NCBI GenBank assembly: GCA_963675945.1
Contig: OY780932.1
Coordinates: 2,542,001-2,606,000 of the forward strand
DNA from: G963556115 sp963675945
Lineage (GTDB): Bacteria > Planctomycetota > SZUA-567
Direction: 5' to 3'
Length of the DNA stretch: 64,000 nt
A program made the translations under genes and the position numbers. The notes below the pieces were generated by a model. That model made no database searches. It was not told where the DNA came from and saw only the letters and a list, made by a program, of their open reading frames with translations. This document shows, in pieces, positions 33,671 through 41,974 of this stretch (positions within the stretch are counted from its first letter, which is position 1; the number at the start of each line of letters is the position of its first letter).

Positions 33671-35155
33671 TTAATCAGGGAAGTTGATCTTGGTAAGATT
33701 CAGGTGCGTGACTATCGGATTGAGTTGCTGGTTGATGATATTGGCTTCTATATTGTTCTTGCTGGCTACGGCATCGGCCAGCATTTCATTGAGGCTATGC
33801 AGTGATTCATCCTTATGCTTGATAATACGGATCTTTTGCTCGGTATTCTTGAGTATGTTGGTGAGCATATGGGCTAAGAAGTACTTTTGTCGGTAGAAGT
33901 TGCAGCGGTCATTGATACTTGGCAGATCAGGATTGTTGACGGTCAGCAGCAGATCCATGGCTTTGATTATGGTGGCTATTCGGCTGGTCAGGAGTTCTTT
34001 CTTTATTTTTTTGTCTCTGGTTCGTTCCAGCAGCATGCTTATAATGTACTGTTTTTGCATCTGGTATCTTGCCGCCTTGTAAGCAATAATAGAATGTGTC
34101 TTGCCCTCTGAGTTTGAGAGGATGAATTCGTTGCAGTAGATAGCTAGATCAATACTGATAAGGCAGTCCTGAAAGCTGCGCGGGAACTTGCGATCAACCT
34201 TGGATATGGTGAATAAACCTTCTCCCAGATTGTTGACCTTATGTATGTACTCCATGCGCTTGCGCAGGAAGAGATTGAAATCGCTCTTGAGCTTGGGTGT
34301 CAAGGTGAACACCGGGAATTGCCAGCGGATCTTGGGAATCTTGATTATGTCATTGATCCGGGCGTTGTCACGATTCCAGATACGCATAAAGCCTTCGCGG
34401 TCGGCAGTCCATAAGCAGTTGGGGCAGGATATGATCTCAATAAGTATGGGGTTGACCTGTTCGTAATCGGTCTTGCCAGTGGTGTATAAGCCAATAAGAA
34501 GTTGGTCACTCTCATCAGGGACAAGTGAATTGTCTTTTAGCCGAGGGGCAGATAGCGTCTGTTCACAGAACGGACAACGGTAAAATGAGGTGGTCAATGG
34601 GTAGTTTTCGCGGGATGGAATGTTCTGGAATTCTATGGGGAACCCCAATTCGGTGTATTCGCCTTTGAGTTTAATCGTATCTGCCGGTTTATCTTCTGGC
34701 TCGTCTTGCTTCTTTTTCAACTCGAGCTTACGCAGAGTGCTGCTGATGCTGTTGACCGCTTCGACAACATTGATCGGTTTGGCAATGCTGCCGGAGATAC
34801 CCAGGCAGCTACATTCGTGTAATTCACGGTCTTCATTGGCATTGTAGAGAACATATACCGGTAGTTCGCTGATTAGGGTGTGGTCTCTGATCAGTCTGAG
34901 TAAATTGATCCCATTCATCTGTGGCATCTGGATGCCCATAAGCAGCAGGGCTATGTCCTCCTTCTTGCGGTAGGTATTGTCCTGAAGAATCTCGTAGGTG
35001 TCTTTGCCGTTGTTGTACTCTTCGACACTCGCCCCCAATTTACGCAGAACCAGAGATAGTAAGTTTCGTGACTGGGTGTCAGCATCGGCGATTACAATCC
35101 GTTTGTTCTTGATTACATTACGTTCTTTATTTGAAGGAATATTTAGATTTTGCAA
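33671..35155 (-). CDS. Pseudo-receiver/DUF2225 protein
   Basis: 494 residues. The first ~130 are a response-regulator receiver fold (RIVIADADTQSRN, PVYVLYNAN, GSIAKPINVVEA), but the phosphorylated Asp is Gly: LLLMGIQMPQMNG instead of LLLMDIQMP. A DUF2225-like zinc domain follows (YRCPFCEQTLSAPRL, IGLYTTGKTDYEQ, EIISCPNCLWTADREGF), then a long helical C-terminus. The receiver should not take phosphate in the usual way and may bind a partner. The start is TTG 35155, weakly supported by AAAGG. It sits 33 bases after the STAS gene in the same operon. Confidence 0.82.
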   Translation of the reverse strand: MQNLNIPSNKERNVIKNKRIVIADADTQSRNLLSLVLRKLGASVEEYNNGKDTYEILQDNTYRKKEDIALLLMGIQMPQMNGINLLRLIRDHTLISELPVYVLYNANEDRELHECSCLGISGSIAKPINVVEAVNSISSTLRKLELKKKQDEPEDKPADTIKLKGEYTELGFPIEFQNIPSRENYPLTTSFYRCPFCEQTLSAPRLKDNSLVPDESDQLLIGLYTTGKTDYEQVNPILIEIISCPNCLWTADREGFMRIWNRDNARINDIIKIPKIRWQFPVFTLTPKLKSDFNLFLRKRMEYIHKVNNLGEGLFTISKVDRKFPRSFQDCLISIDLAIYCNEFILSNSEGKTHSIIAYKAARYQMQKQYIISMLLERTRDKKIKKELLTSRIATIIKAMDLLLTVNNPDLPSINDRCNFYRQKYFLAHMLTNILKNTEQKIRIIKHKDESLHSLNEMLADAVASKNNIEANIINQQLNPIVTHLNLTKINFPD

Positions 35156-35188
35156 TGTTTGCCTTTGGGGTTATGCTGTAAGTAGGGT

Positions 35189-35473
35189 TCAGTCGGTAAT
35201 AATCTCACTCATGTTTACCAGTTTGAACAGGCGCGAAACATTTTTGCTGGGGTTGACAATGCGAATACTGCGATTTTGACTGGCAAGTGACTGATAGGTT
35301 GAGAAGAGTGTCCCCATTGCCATAGAACTAATCGCGGTTGTGTCCTTGAAATCTAGAACAATCTCTTCATATGGAGACTTTTCAAGCTTGAGTAATTCGG
35401 CAATAAATGCTTCTGCTGTAGGACCAGTAATATCAGGGTACTTTTCACCAACATCCATCACTACCTTCTTCAT
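35189..35473 (-). CDS. STAS-domain anti-sigma factor antagonist-like protein
   Basis: 94 residues with the STAS fold: EEIVLDFKDTTAISSMAMGT (the conserved Ser in SSMAMG is where SpoIIAA-type proteins are phosphorylated), then RSIRIVNPSKNVSRLFKLVN. It starts at ATG 35473 after GGAGGG. It precedes the pseudo-receiver protein, suggesting a partner-switching module; no serine kinase of the RsbW type is in this window. Confidence 0.87.
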   Translation of the reverse strand: MKKVVMDVGEKYPDITGPTAEAFIAELLKLEKSPYEEIVLDFKDTTAISSMAMGTLFSTYQSLASQNRSIRIVNPSKNVSRLFKLVNMSEIITD

Positions 35474-35488
35474 TATTTTACCCTCCAA

Positions 35489-35849
35489 TATGATAAATAA
35501 TACAGTTGCACCGTGCAGTCAAACTAAATAAATGATAACAGAAGATAGTTAGCAATCAATGATATTATTATTCCAAAAGGAATAAAATCAAGGGAAATTC
35601 CCAGTTTGCGCAGAATAAAAATTAGCTGTTAAGTATCTGCAGCGAATTATAATAAAAAGCTGAAAAAAAATTTTTAGCTATTGACTTAGCTGGAGTTATG
35701 AATATATTTTTTAGTAATTGTCAGATCCGGGATGGATCTGATTCTTATTTTGTTGTATTTTTATATTTTTTATTGGACTCTGGCATTGGTTGGATGTGCT
35801 TTAACATCAACACTGGTAATGCCTTAGTTTATAGGTCAGAGGAGAAAAA
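35489..35849 (+). promoter_or_regulatory. rpsB promoter and leader hairpin
   Basis: TTGACT (35681-35686) and TATATT (35703-35708), 16 bases apart, form a likely promoter. In the resulting ~135-base leader a perfect hairpin, CAGATCC (35722-35728) and GGATCTG (35734-35740), is followed by ATTCTTATTTT, resembling an intrinsic terminator just after the transcription start. Bacterial rpsB leaders often bind S2 for feedback control; that is possible here but not shown. Positions 35489-35680 contain no gene. Confidence 0.6.
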
Positions 35850-36647
35850 ATGGCAGATGTTACTTTGCAGGAACTTATCGAAGCAGGCGTACATTTTGGG
35901 AGTAAATCATCACGCTGGAATCCCAAGATGAAACCTTATATTCACTCAAAAAAGGGTGGAATTCATATTATCAATCTTCGCGAAACTCTGAAGGGGGTTA
36001 TTCGCGCGGGGTTATTTCTAAATAAGATTGCTGCAAGTGGCAAGAAGATTCTCTTTGTCGGTACTAAGAGACAGGCTGCAGACATTGTGCGTCAGGAAGC
36101 GAGCGAGTCAGGCAGTTATTATGTCGTGCATAGATGGCTTGGTGGTACTCTTACTAATATGGATACCATGCGTAAGCGTGTAACCCGTCTGGAAGAACTG
36201 GAGAAGCTGCAGACTTCAGGAACTATTGATAATTTTTCAAAGAAGATGATTTCAAGTCTGTCTCGCGAGAAGAAGAAGATCTTCAGAAACTTTGAAGGTA
36301 TCAGAGATATGAAGGAAATTCCTGGAGCAGTGGTGATTGTAGATCCGTCAATGGAAGATATTGCGATTGCTGAGACACTCAAGCTGGGTGTGCCAATTGT
36401 GGGTATCGTCGATACTGATAGTGATCCAGATCCGGTTGATTTCGTTATTCCGGCCAATGATGATTCACAGCGAAGCATACAGCTGATTCTGAATCAACTT
36501 GGAATTGCAATCAAAGAAGGTGCGAAGAAAGCTTCAAACAAGTCAGCACTCAAGGCGCGTGCAGCAGGTAAGACTGAGGAGAAGGGTATGGAGGTACCTA
36601 CCAATCTCTCTAAAATGGGCGCTTTTACTATGCCCGATGATGCGTGA
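35850..36647 (+). CDS. rpsB: 30S ribosomal protein S2
   Basis: 265 residues: LQELIEAGVHFGSKSSRWNP, FVGTKRQAADIV, YVVHRWLGGTLTNMDTM, and the IVDPSMEDIAIAE and VGIVDTDSDPDPVDFVIPAN motifs. AGGAG lies six bases before the ATG. tsf follows 74 bases later, the usual pairing. Confidence 0.97.
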   Translation: MADVTLQELIEAGVHFGSKSSRWNPKMKPYIHSKKGGIHIINLRETLKGVIRAGLFLNKIAASGKKILFVGTKRQAADIVRQEASESGSYYVVHRWLGGTLTNMDTMRKRVTRLEELEKLQTSGTIDNFSKKMISSLSREKKKIFRNFEGIRDMKEIPGAVVIVDPSMEDIAIAETLKLGVPIVGIVDTDSDPDPVDFVIPANDDSQRSIQLILNQLGIAIKEGAKKASNKSALKARAAGKTEEKGMEVPTNLSKMGAFTMPDDA

Positions 36648-36721
36648 GACCATATTTAGTGGTTTGACCAAGACTATAGAGCATATATTTATTAATTTCA
36701 AAGACGATAAAGGATGGAAAT

Positions 36722-37582
36722 ATGGCTGAAATCACTGCCAAGATGATCAAAGAACTGAGAGAACTTACCGGTATGGGAATGAGTGACTGTAAGAAGGCAC
36801 TTGTTGATGCGGAAGGTAACGTTGAAGAAGCGGAGATGATCCTGCGTAAGAAGGGGCTTGATAAAGCTGCGAAGAAGGCTGATAGAGCGACTGGTCAGGG
36901 TGTTGTCTCGGTCAGAGAGAAGGATGGAGTAGTTATCTGTCTGCAGATTGAGTGTGAACAGGAGCCTACTACCAAGAATGAGCGTTTCCTCGCCCTTATC
37001 GATAAGGTCTTTGATGCCGCATTTGCCTCCAAGGCCGCAACTATTGAAGAACTTGTAGCCGCGCCGACAGCAGAAGGCACAGTAGCTGATTCCGTAACTG
37101 CGGTTATCGGGGTTATCGGCGAGAATGTTGTGATCAAGAACATCGCTTGTTTTGCTATTCCAGAGAATGGTACTTATGGTGCATACTCGCACTTCAATGG
37201 TAAGTCTGGTGCTATCTGTGTCGTTGAAATTGAGGGTGGTGCAGCTGATGAAGAGTTCAAAATCGCGGCCAACGATGTTTGCATGCATGCAGTAGCTACT
37301 CGTCCGGTTGCTTTGAATCGTACTGGTGTCCCTGAAGATCTGGTACGCAAGGAAAAAGAGGTCTTCCTTGAAGAGATCAAGAATAAGCCAGAGAATATCC
37401 AAGAGAAGATTCTTGAAGGAAAACTTGCGAAATTCTATGGTGAGAAGTGTCTGGAAGAACAGATCTTTGTCAAGGATCCAGAGGGTAAGTTGACTGTGGG
37501 CGCGATGATCGACGCAGCTGCCAAGAAGATCGGTGGTAAGGCCAAGATTGTTGACTTTGCGCGTCTTGAACTTGGAAATTAG
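36722..37582 (+). CDS. tsf: Elongation factor Ts
   Basis: 286 residues. The N-terminal EF-Tu-binding motif KMIKELRELTGMGMSDCKKAL and the second core (HAVATRPVALNRTGVPEDLV) are present. It exchanges GDP for GTP on EF-Tu. It ends the rpsB operon; a strong terminator follows. Confidence 0.97.
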   Translation: MAEITAKMIKELRELTGMGMSDCKKALVDAEGNVEEAEMILRKKGLDKAAKKADRATGQGVVSVREKDGVVICLQIECEQEPTTKNERFLALIDKVFDAAFASKAATIEELVAAPTAEGTVADSVTAVIGVIGENVVIKNIACFAIPENGTYGAYSHFNGKSGAICVVEIEGGAADEEFKIAANDVCMHAVATRPVALNRTGVPEDLVRKEKEVFLEEIKNKPENIQEKILEGKLAKFYGEKCLEEQIFVKDPEGKLTVGAMIDAAAKKIGGKAKIVDFARLELGN

Positions 37583-37609
37583 TTTTTCTCTCCATTATTG
37601 GTTGAGAGT

Positions 37610-37642
37610 ACGACTGCCTGGATTCAGGCAGTCGTTTTTTTA
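37610..37642 (+). terminator. Terminator of rpsB-tsf
   Basis: ACGACTGCCTG and CAGGCAGTCGT form a perfect 11-pair stem with a GATT loop, then TTTTTTT. Confidence 0.95.
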
Positions 37643-37690
37643 TAATTTTGAGATTATAATGCTCTGGCTCGGAATCTGGTTCCGAGGTGG

Positions 37691-38704
37691 TTAGGCGAAG
37701 AGAATTTGCATTCTCTGTAATTCTGCCTCAGCATCATGAATAAAATCATCAAATACTTGTTGCATAGAAATGATAGTGTTTATAAGTCCTACACTCTGAC
37801 CAGCCATAATACTTCCATTAGTTGTATCACCATCAAATATAGCCTTCTTTAAACTGTTTAGCCAGTAGTCGTCGATTTGCCTAAACGCCTCCTCCTTGGA
37901 TATTTCATGATTCTTGACTCTGCCGAGGAGATCTATCTGAAGTCGGGAAAAATCTTCACCAACACTATTCTTGATAGTGCGTACCCCGATAATTGGAAGT
38001 TCGGATGATATCTGTGTGCTCTTTAGGGCATGCCGGGATTGAGCTTTAATTAATGCCTGCTTTACATTGGGGTGAATCTTGCATTCATTAGTCAGAACAA
38101 AACGTGTCCCCAATTGTATCCCTGCAGCTCCCATCAGGAATAAGTGTGCTGCCATTTTGCCGGTGGCAATACCACCGGCTACAAATATCGTAACTTCAGG
38201 GAATGTAAAGAGTATTTCTTGAAGAAGAACCGTGGTTGAAGTATCGCCGACGCGACCACCGGCTTCGAAGCCTTTGATTATTAGTCCGTCGACACCATGT
38301 TTGAGCAGTTGGCTAGCGGCCATTGCTGATTGAGCATAAGCCAAAACTTGTTTGCCTGTATTCTTCATTCGCATTATCTCAGTTTCAGAAGGGATGTTTC
38401 CGGCGAGTATGACAAATTTCACCGCCAGCTTTTCGAGTATGTCGAGGTGAGACTGGTAATGCCGTGAGCTAGTAACAATGTTGACGCCAAAAGGTTGGTC
38501 AATACCGTCAAGGCATCTGTCTAGCTCTAGAGCTAAAACCTCAGGTGGCATATTTTCGCCGGCAAGGATGCCGAAACCTCCATGGGCGGAGATAGCTTTA
38601 ACCAGATCAAATGTACTGATCCATGTCATGGCTCCGCAGATGATGGGATAGTCAACCCCGAGGAAATCCTTCCCTTTTGACCAAAGTCTGTCTAGATTGC
38701 GCAT
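37691..38704 (-). CDS. Nitronate monooxygenase / FabK-like flavin enzyme
   Basis: 337 residues of the 2-nitropropane dioxygenase family: an FMN-binding TIM barrel with YPIICGAMTWIST, AHGGFGILAGENMPPEV, VDGLIIKGFEAGGRVGD and IFVAGGIATGKMAAHLF, AGIQLGTRFVLTNEC. Members are nitronate monooxygenases or enoyl-ACP reductases (FabK); the sequence alone does not separate them. It starts 23 bases after the PNPOx-like gene and is probably controlled with it by the MarR protein. Confidence 0.85.
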   Translation of the reverse strand: MRNLDRLWSKGKDFLGVDYPIICGAMTWISTFDLVKAISAHGGFGILAGENMPPEVLALELDRCLDGIDQPFGVNIVTSSRHYQSHLDILEKLAVKFVILAGNIPSETEIMRMKNTGKQVLAYAQSAMAASQLLKHGVDGLIIKGFEAGGRVGDTSTTVLLQEILFTFPEVTIFVAGGIATGKMAAHLFLMGAAGIQLGTRFVLTNECKIHPNVKQALIKAQSRHALKSTQISSELPIIGVRTIKNSVGEDFSRLQIDLLGRVKNHEISKEEAFRQIDDYWLNSLKKAIFDGDTTNGSIMAGQSVGLINTIISMQQVFDDFIHDAEAELQRMQILFA

Positions 38705-38727
38705 AATTATCCTTAAAATTTTCCGGA

Positions 38728-39129
38728 TTAAAAGTCTATGACCTGTGGTGGGTTGCCAGAAAAATCAGAGAGTATTGCTTGGCCGTGTTCAAGATAGAAT
38801 GTTTCAAAGACCGGATTATCTGCAGTTTTGAAGATGCTCTTAACCAGACTGTTTTCATTGAGGATCCGCTCTTTGGCCGAACGCTTATTACAAAAGGTTA
38901 TTGTGCCTGATAATCTTAGCGTTTGCATTGCGGTAGAGGTAGAAGAGAACTCAATCTTTGGGTTTTCTTGCAGTTGAGCATATACAGCTTTGATGTTTCC
39001 GGTGCAGAACCAGAATTTACCGTCTTCTGCAAACATGAATTGCCAGGGTCTAAGATGGGGGGTGTTGTCAGTCGCTGTTGCGAGATAACCGGATTTGTTG
39101 GCGGTTAAGAAATCAATAACTTTTTTCAT
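38728..39129 (-). CDS. Pyridoxamine 5'-phosphate oxidase-family flavoprotein
   Basis: 133 residues with the split-barrel FMN fold of the PNPOx/NimA group: MKKVIDFLTANKSGYLATAT, HLRPWQFMFAEDGKFWFCTG and AQLQENPKIEFSSTS. Such small flavoproteins reduce quinones, nitro compounds or similar. It is the first gene of a two-gene unit with the nitronate monooxygenase-like gene. A MarR-type operator lies 21 bases upstream of its start. Confidence 0.85.
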   Translation of the reverse strand: MKKVIDFLTANKSGYLATATDNTPHLRPWQFMFAEDGKFWFCTGNIKAVYAQLQENPKIEFSSTSTAMQTLRLSGTITFCNKRSAKERILNENSLVKSIFKTADNPVFETFYLEHGQAILSDFSGNPPQVIDF

Positions 39130-39149
39130 GGTGAATTCCTGTGTTTTTG

Positions 39150-39163
39150 GTTAGATGTCTAAC
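39150..39163. promoter_or_regulatory. MarR-type operator of the PNPOx-NMO unit
   Basis: GTTAGA-TG-TCTAAC: six-base arms, perfect, between marR and the PNPOx gene. The core TTAGATGTCTAA matches the core TTAGATATCTAA of the palindrome in front of marR. Confidence 0.72.
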
Positions 39164-39179
39164 TAGTGAGATAAAAAAT

Positions 39180-39602
39180 TTAGCTTAAATTATCAGCTAA
39201 TCTTGTAAGATAACTGTTTACTTCTTGTATTTCTTTCTCTGAAAAACCCTTGAGAGTTGTATTGATCAGAGTTGTTGAGATTTTTTTGATCTCAGGCATA
39301 AGATTATTACCTTTTGCACTCAGGCGGATCAGGTTTATCCTTGCATCCACCGGACTTGCAATTTTTTCAACCAGCCCAATGGCAACAAGTTTTTTTACCA
39401 GAACCGTGACCGTGGGCTTGGTGCGGTTGATCTTTTTCGCTAGTTCTTGCATACTGCATGATTCATGCATAGCTAAAACATGCAGTATACCGCCGTGAGA
39501 AGGTACAATGCCATCTATACCTGCTTTTTCAAGCTCTTTGATAATAAGCTTGTTTGCTTTTGATCTAATCTGACTGATCAGTGAAATAATATTATTCGCC
39601 AT
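39180..39602 (-). CDS. MarR-family transcriptional regulator
   Basis: 140 residues with a winged helix-turn-helix: SMQELAKKINRTKPTVTVLV followed by KKLVAIGLVEKIASPVDARI, the wing RINLIRLSAKG, and flanking dimer helices. MarR proteins usually repress until a small phenolic or oxidising molecule binds. A perfect 24-bp palindrome sits just upstream of its ATG and a related one in front of the next gene, so it probably represses itself and the two flavoenzyme genes downstream. Confidence 0.9.
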   Translation of the reverse strand: MANNIISLISQIRSKANKLIIKELEKAGIDGIVPSHGGILHVLAMHESCSMQELAKKINRTKPTVTVLVKKLVAIGLVEKIASPVDARINLIRLSAKGNNLMPEIKKISTTLINTTLKGFSEKEIQEVNSYLTRLADNLS

Positions 39603-39609
39603 AAGGATA

Positions 39610-39633
39610 ATATAATTAGATATCTAATTATAT
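39610..39633. promoter_or_regulatory. Perfect 24-bp palindromic operator of marR
   Basis: ATATAATTAGAT followed by its exact complement ATCTAATTATAT. It lies eight bases upstream of the marR ATG, where it would cover the promoter start region. Core TTAGATATCTAA. Confidence 0.8.
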
Positions 39634-39713
39634 CAAGAGAAAAATTAATATATTTTGAAAGGGGGCGAAGGTTATTAGTAAGACGGAGTTGATAAGGGCT
39701 AATTCTAGCACGC

Positions 39714-39748
39714 TAAAAAAACACCATCCTGCGCGTTGCAGGATGGTG
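39714..39748 (-). terminator. Terminator of the ppx-ppk unit
   Basis: On the minus strand ACCATCCTGC and GCAGGATGGT form a ten-pair stem with a five-base loop, followed by GTTTTTTT. It lies 35 bases beyond the ppk stop. Confidence 0.9.
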
Positions 39749-39781
39749 GGGTATACGAGGTATGTATGTTCAGTTCAGGTT

Positions 39782-41932
39782 TTAGTTTGGTTTGGTCTTG
39801 GCAATGAAAACTCCATCCTGATTGAGCTTTGGTTTAGGGGCGCGTGCACAGGCAAGTTTATAGAGGTGTTCCTGATTTCTAAATTGCTTTTCCTTTGCCT
39901 TGGGTTTTTCGACACGTTGATAGACCCCGGTAGGTTGCATCTCCCAGGCTTTGACATTGTCGTTGAAACCACTGTCGAGAACTTCGATAGCTTGTTTCTT
40001 GCATTCTGGGTCGATGACCGGGAAGAGAATTTCAAGACGCTGATCAAAGTTTCTCTCCATCCAGTCGGCACTCGCCATGTAGACCTCATTCGCTCCGTCA
40101 TTCTTGAAGAGAAATACGCGAGGGTGCTCAAGGAAGCGATCTAGAATACTTCTGATTGTGATATTTTCCGAAAGGCCGGGTATCCCGGCTTTGAGGCAGC
40201 AGAGCCCACGAATTAGCAGTTCGATCTTTACCCCGGCTTGAGAGGCTTCATACAGAGCTTCAATAACCTTTGGATCAATGCAAGAGTTCATCTTGGCGCG
40301 GATGTGGCCTGGGTTCTCTGGGGTGCTCTTGGCGGTCTCGCGCTTGATCATCTCTAAGATGTTCTTACGCATGTCGGTAGGCGCAATCGTTAGCATGTTC
40401 CAGCGTGGTGGAATGGAGTATCCGGTGATAACATTGAAGAAACCAGATACATCTTCGGCGATACCGGGGTTGCAGGTCATTATACCGCAGTCGGTATAGA
40501 GCTTGGCGGTCTTGTCATTATAGTTACCGGTTGCTAGGTGGACATAACGCTTGATACCGAGTTCTTCCTTGCGTACGACCATCAGTACCTTGCTGTGAGT
40601 TTTGAAGCCAACTACTCCGTAGATAACATGGGCACCGGCGGATTCAAGAGCTCTTGCCCAGTGAATGTTGGCTTCTTCATCAAATCTAGCTTTGAGTTCA
40701 ACCAGAGCTGTAACCTGTTTACCGTTCTGGGCGGCGCGGATGAGAGCCTGAACTAGTGGGCTGTTTCCAGACACGCGGTAGAGCGTGATCTTGATAGCGA
40801 GTACCTTTGGATCATCCGCCGCCTGGCTGATAAGCTTGACGATCGGGCTGAAACTGTGATACGGAAGGCTGATAAAGTGATCGCATCTGCTGATATCTAC
40901 GAAAATATCGCCTGACTTGAAGCTGGCAATAGGCTGGGAAGGCCAGGGTTCTTCACATAGATCCGGGCGCTTGATGACTCCTAGGAAACCGAAGAAGTCC
41001 TTCAAGTTTAAGAGATAGGGCATACGCATTACCCAGCCATCCTCTTCATCTATCTCAAGTTTGGAGCAGAGGTAATCCAGAACCGCGTCACTGGTGCGTG
41101 GGGATACTTCCAACGCGATCGGAATACCCCACCGGCGGCTCTTGACCGCTACGTCCATCGCTCCGAGCAGATCCGCCGCACCCTCGTCATCGACGTTCAT
41201 TTCTGCGTCACGTAGGAGCCTGAAGGTACTGGTACTCTCTATCTCATAACCGCCAAGCAACTTGCCGGCAAAGAGTTGGATTGTATCATCCAGAGTCGCC
41301 AGACGGGTATGTCTCTCTTCAGACGGAAGCTTGATAAAGCGGTTCATACTTCCGGGAACCTGGCAGAGTATGGTATCTGTCTTGACTACAAACTGTGAAC
41401 TTACCTCTTCTAGTGGTTTGACTTTGAAGATGGTGTATACCGCGCCACTGGCCAGGAGCGGGAAAGGGTGGGCAGGGTCGATCGCCATCGGAGTAAGGGC
41501 AGCGGAAACATGATTCTGGAAATACTCTTCCAAAAATTCAAGGTCTTCTTCGTTAAAGTCAGGACTCCGTAGCAGTTCGATACCTTCTTCCTTGAGCTGA
41601 GGCAGGAGGATGTTCTGCAGACAGTGGTACTGGCGACTGATCATCTCTCGCTTCTGCAGCGCCATCTCTGTAAGTACTTCCTGCGGGGTGAGCCCGGCAA
41701 TATCCTTGGTGTTTACCCCTTCATTAAAGGCGCGGATCGTGTTGGCGATTCTAACGACGGTAAATTCGTCAAGGTTAGAAGATACAATTGCGATGAACTT
41801 GATACGCTCCAAGAGAGCTACATCAGGGTTCTCCGCCTCGGCAAGAACACGAAAGTTGAAACTCAGCCAACTCAGCTCACGGTTTATAAAATTTTCTGGT
41901 GCCATCAGATTTTTTTGTTTTTTTGCACTCAT
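39782..41932 (-). CDS. ppk: Polyphosphate kinase 1
   Basis: 716 residues with the four PPK1 domains. FINRELSWLSFNFRVLAEAE opens the protein; YGVVGFKTHSKVLMV carries the His that is phosphorylated during synthesis, and NPGHIRAKMNSCIDP is the second PLD-like domain. PPK1 makes polyphosphate from ATP. The C-terminal tail (QRVEKPKAKEKQFRNQEHLY and after) extends beyond the core. It follows the ppx gene in one operon, so synthesis and breakdown of polyphosphate are linked. Confidence 0.96.
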   Translation of the reverse strand: MSAKKQKNLMAPENFINRELSWLSFNFRVLAEAENPDVALLERIKFIAIVSSNLDEFTVVRIANTIRAFNEGVNTKDIAGLTPQEVLTEMALQKREMISRQYHCLQNILLPQLKEEGIELLRSPDFNEEDLEFLEEYFQNHVSAALTPMAIDPAHPFPLLASGAVYTIFKVKPLEEVSSQFVVKTDTILCQVPGSMNRFIKLPSEERHTRLATLDDTIQLFAGKLLGGYEIESTSTFRLLRDAEMNVDDEGAADLLGAMDVAVKSRRWGIPIALEVSPRTSDAVLDYLCSKLEIDEEDGWVMRMPYLLNLKDFFGFLGVIKRPDLCEEPWPSQPIASFKSGDIFVDISRCDHFISLPYHSFSPIVKLISQAADDPKVLAIKITLYRVSGNSPLVQALIRAAQNGKQVTALVELKARFDEEANIHWARALESAGAHVIYGVVGFKTHSKVLMVVRKEELGIKRYVHLATGNYNDKTAKLYTDCGIMTCNPGIAEDVSGFFNVITGYSIPPRWNMLTIAPTDMRKNILEMIKRETAKSTPENPGHIRAKMNSCIDPKVIEALYEASQAGVKIELLIRGLCCLKAGIPGLSENITIRSILDRFLEHPRVFLFKNDGANEVYMASADWMERNFDQRLEILFPVIDPECKKQAIEVLDSGFNDNVKAWEMQPTGVYQRVEKPKAKEKQFRNQEHLYKLACARAPKPKLNQDGVFIAKTKPN

Positions 41933-41974
41933 TAATATTTCCTATTATTTGTAATTGTTAAAATAATTTGTCTA

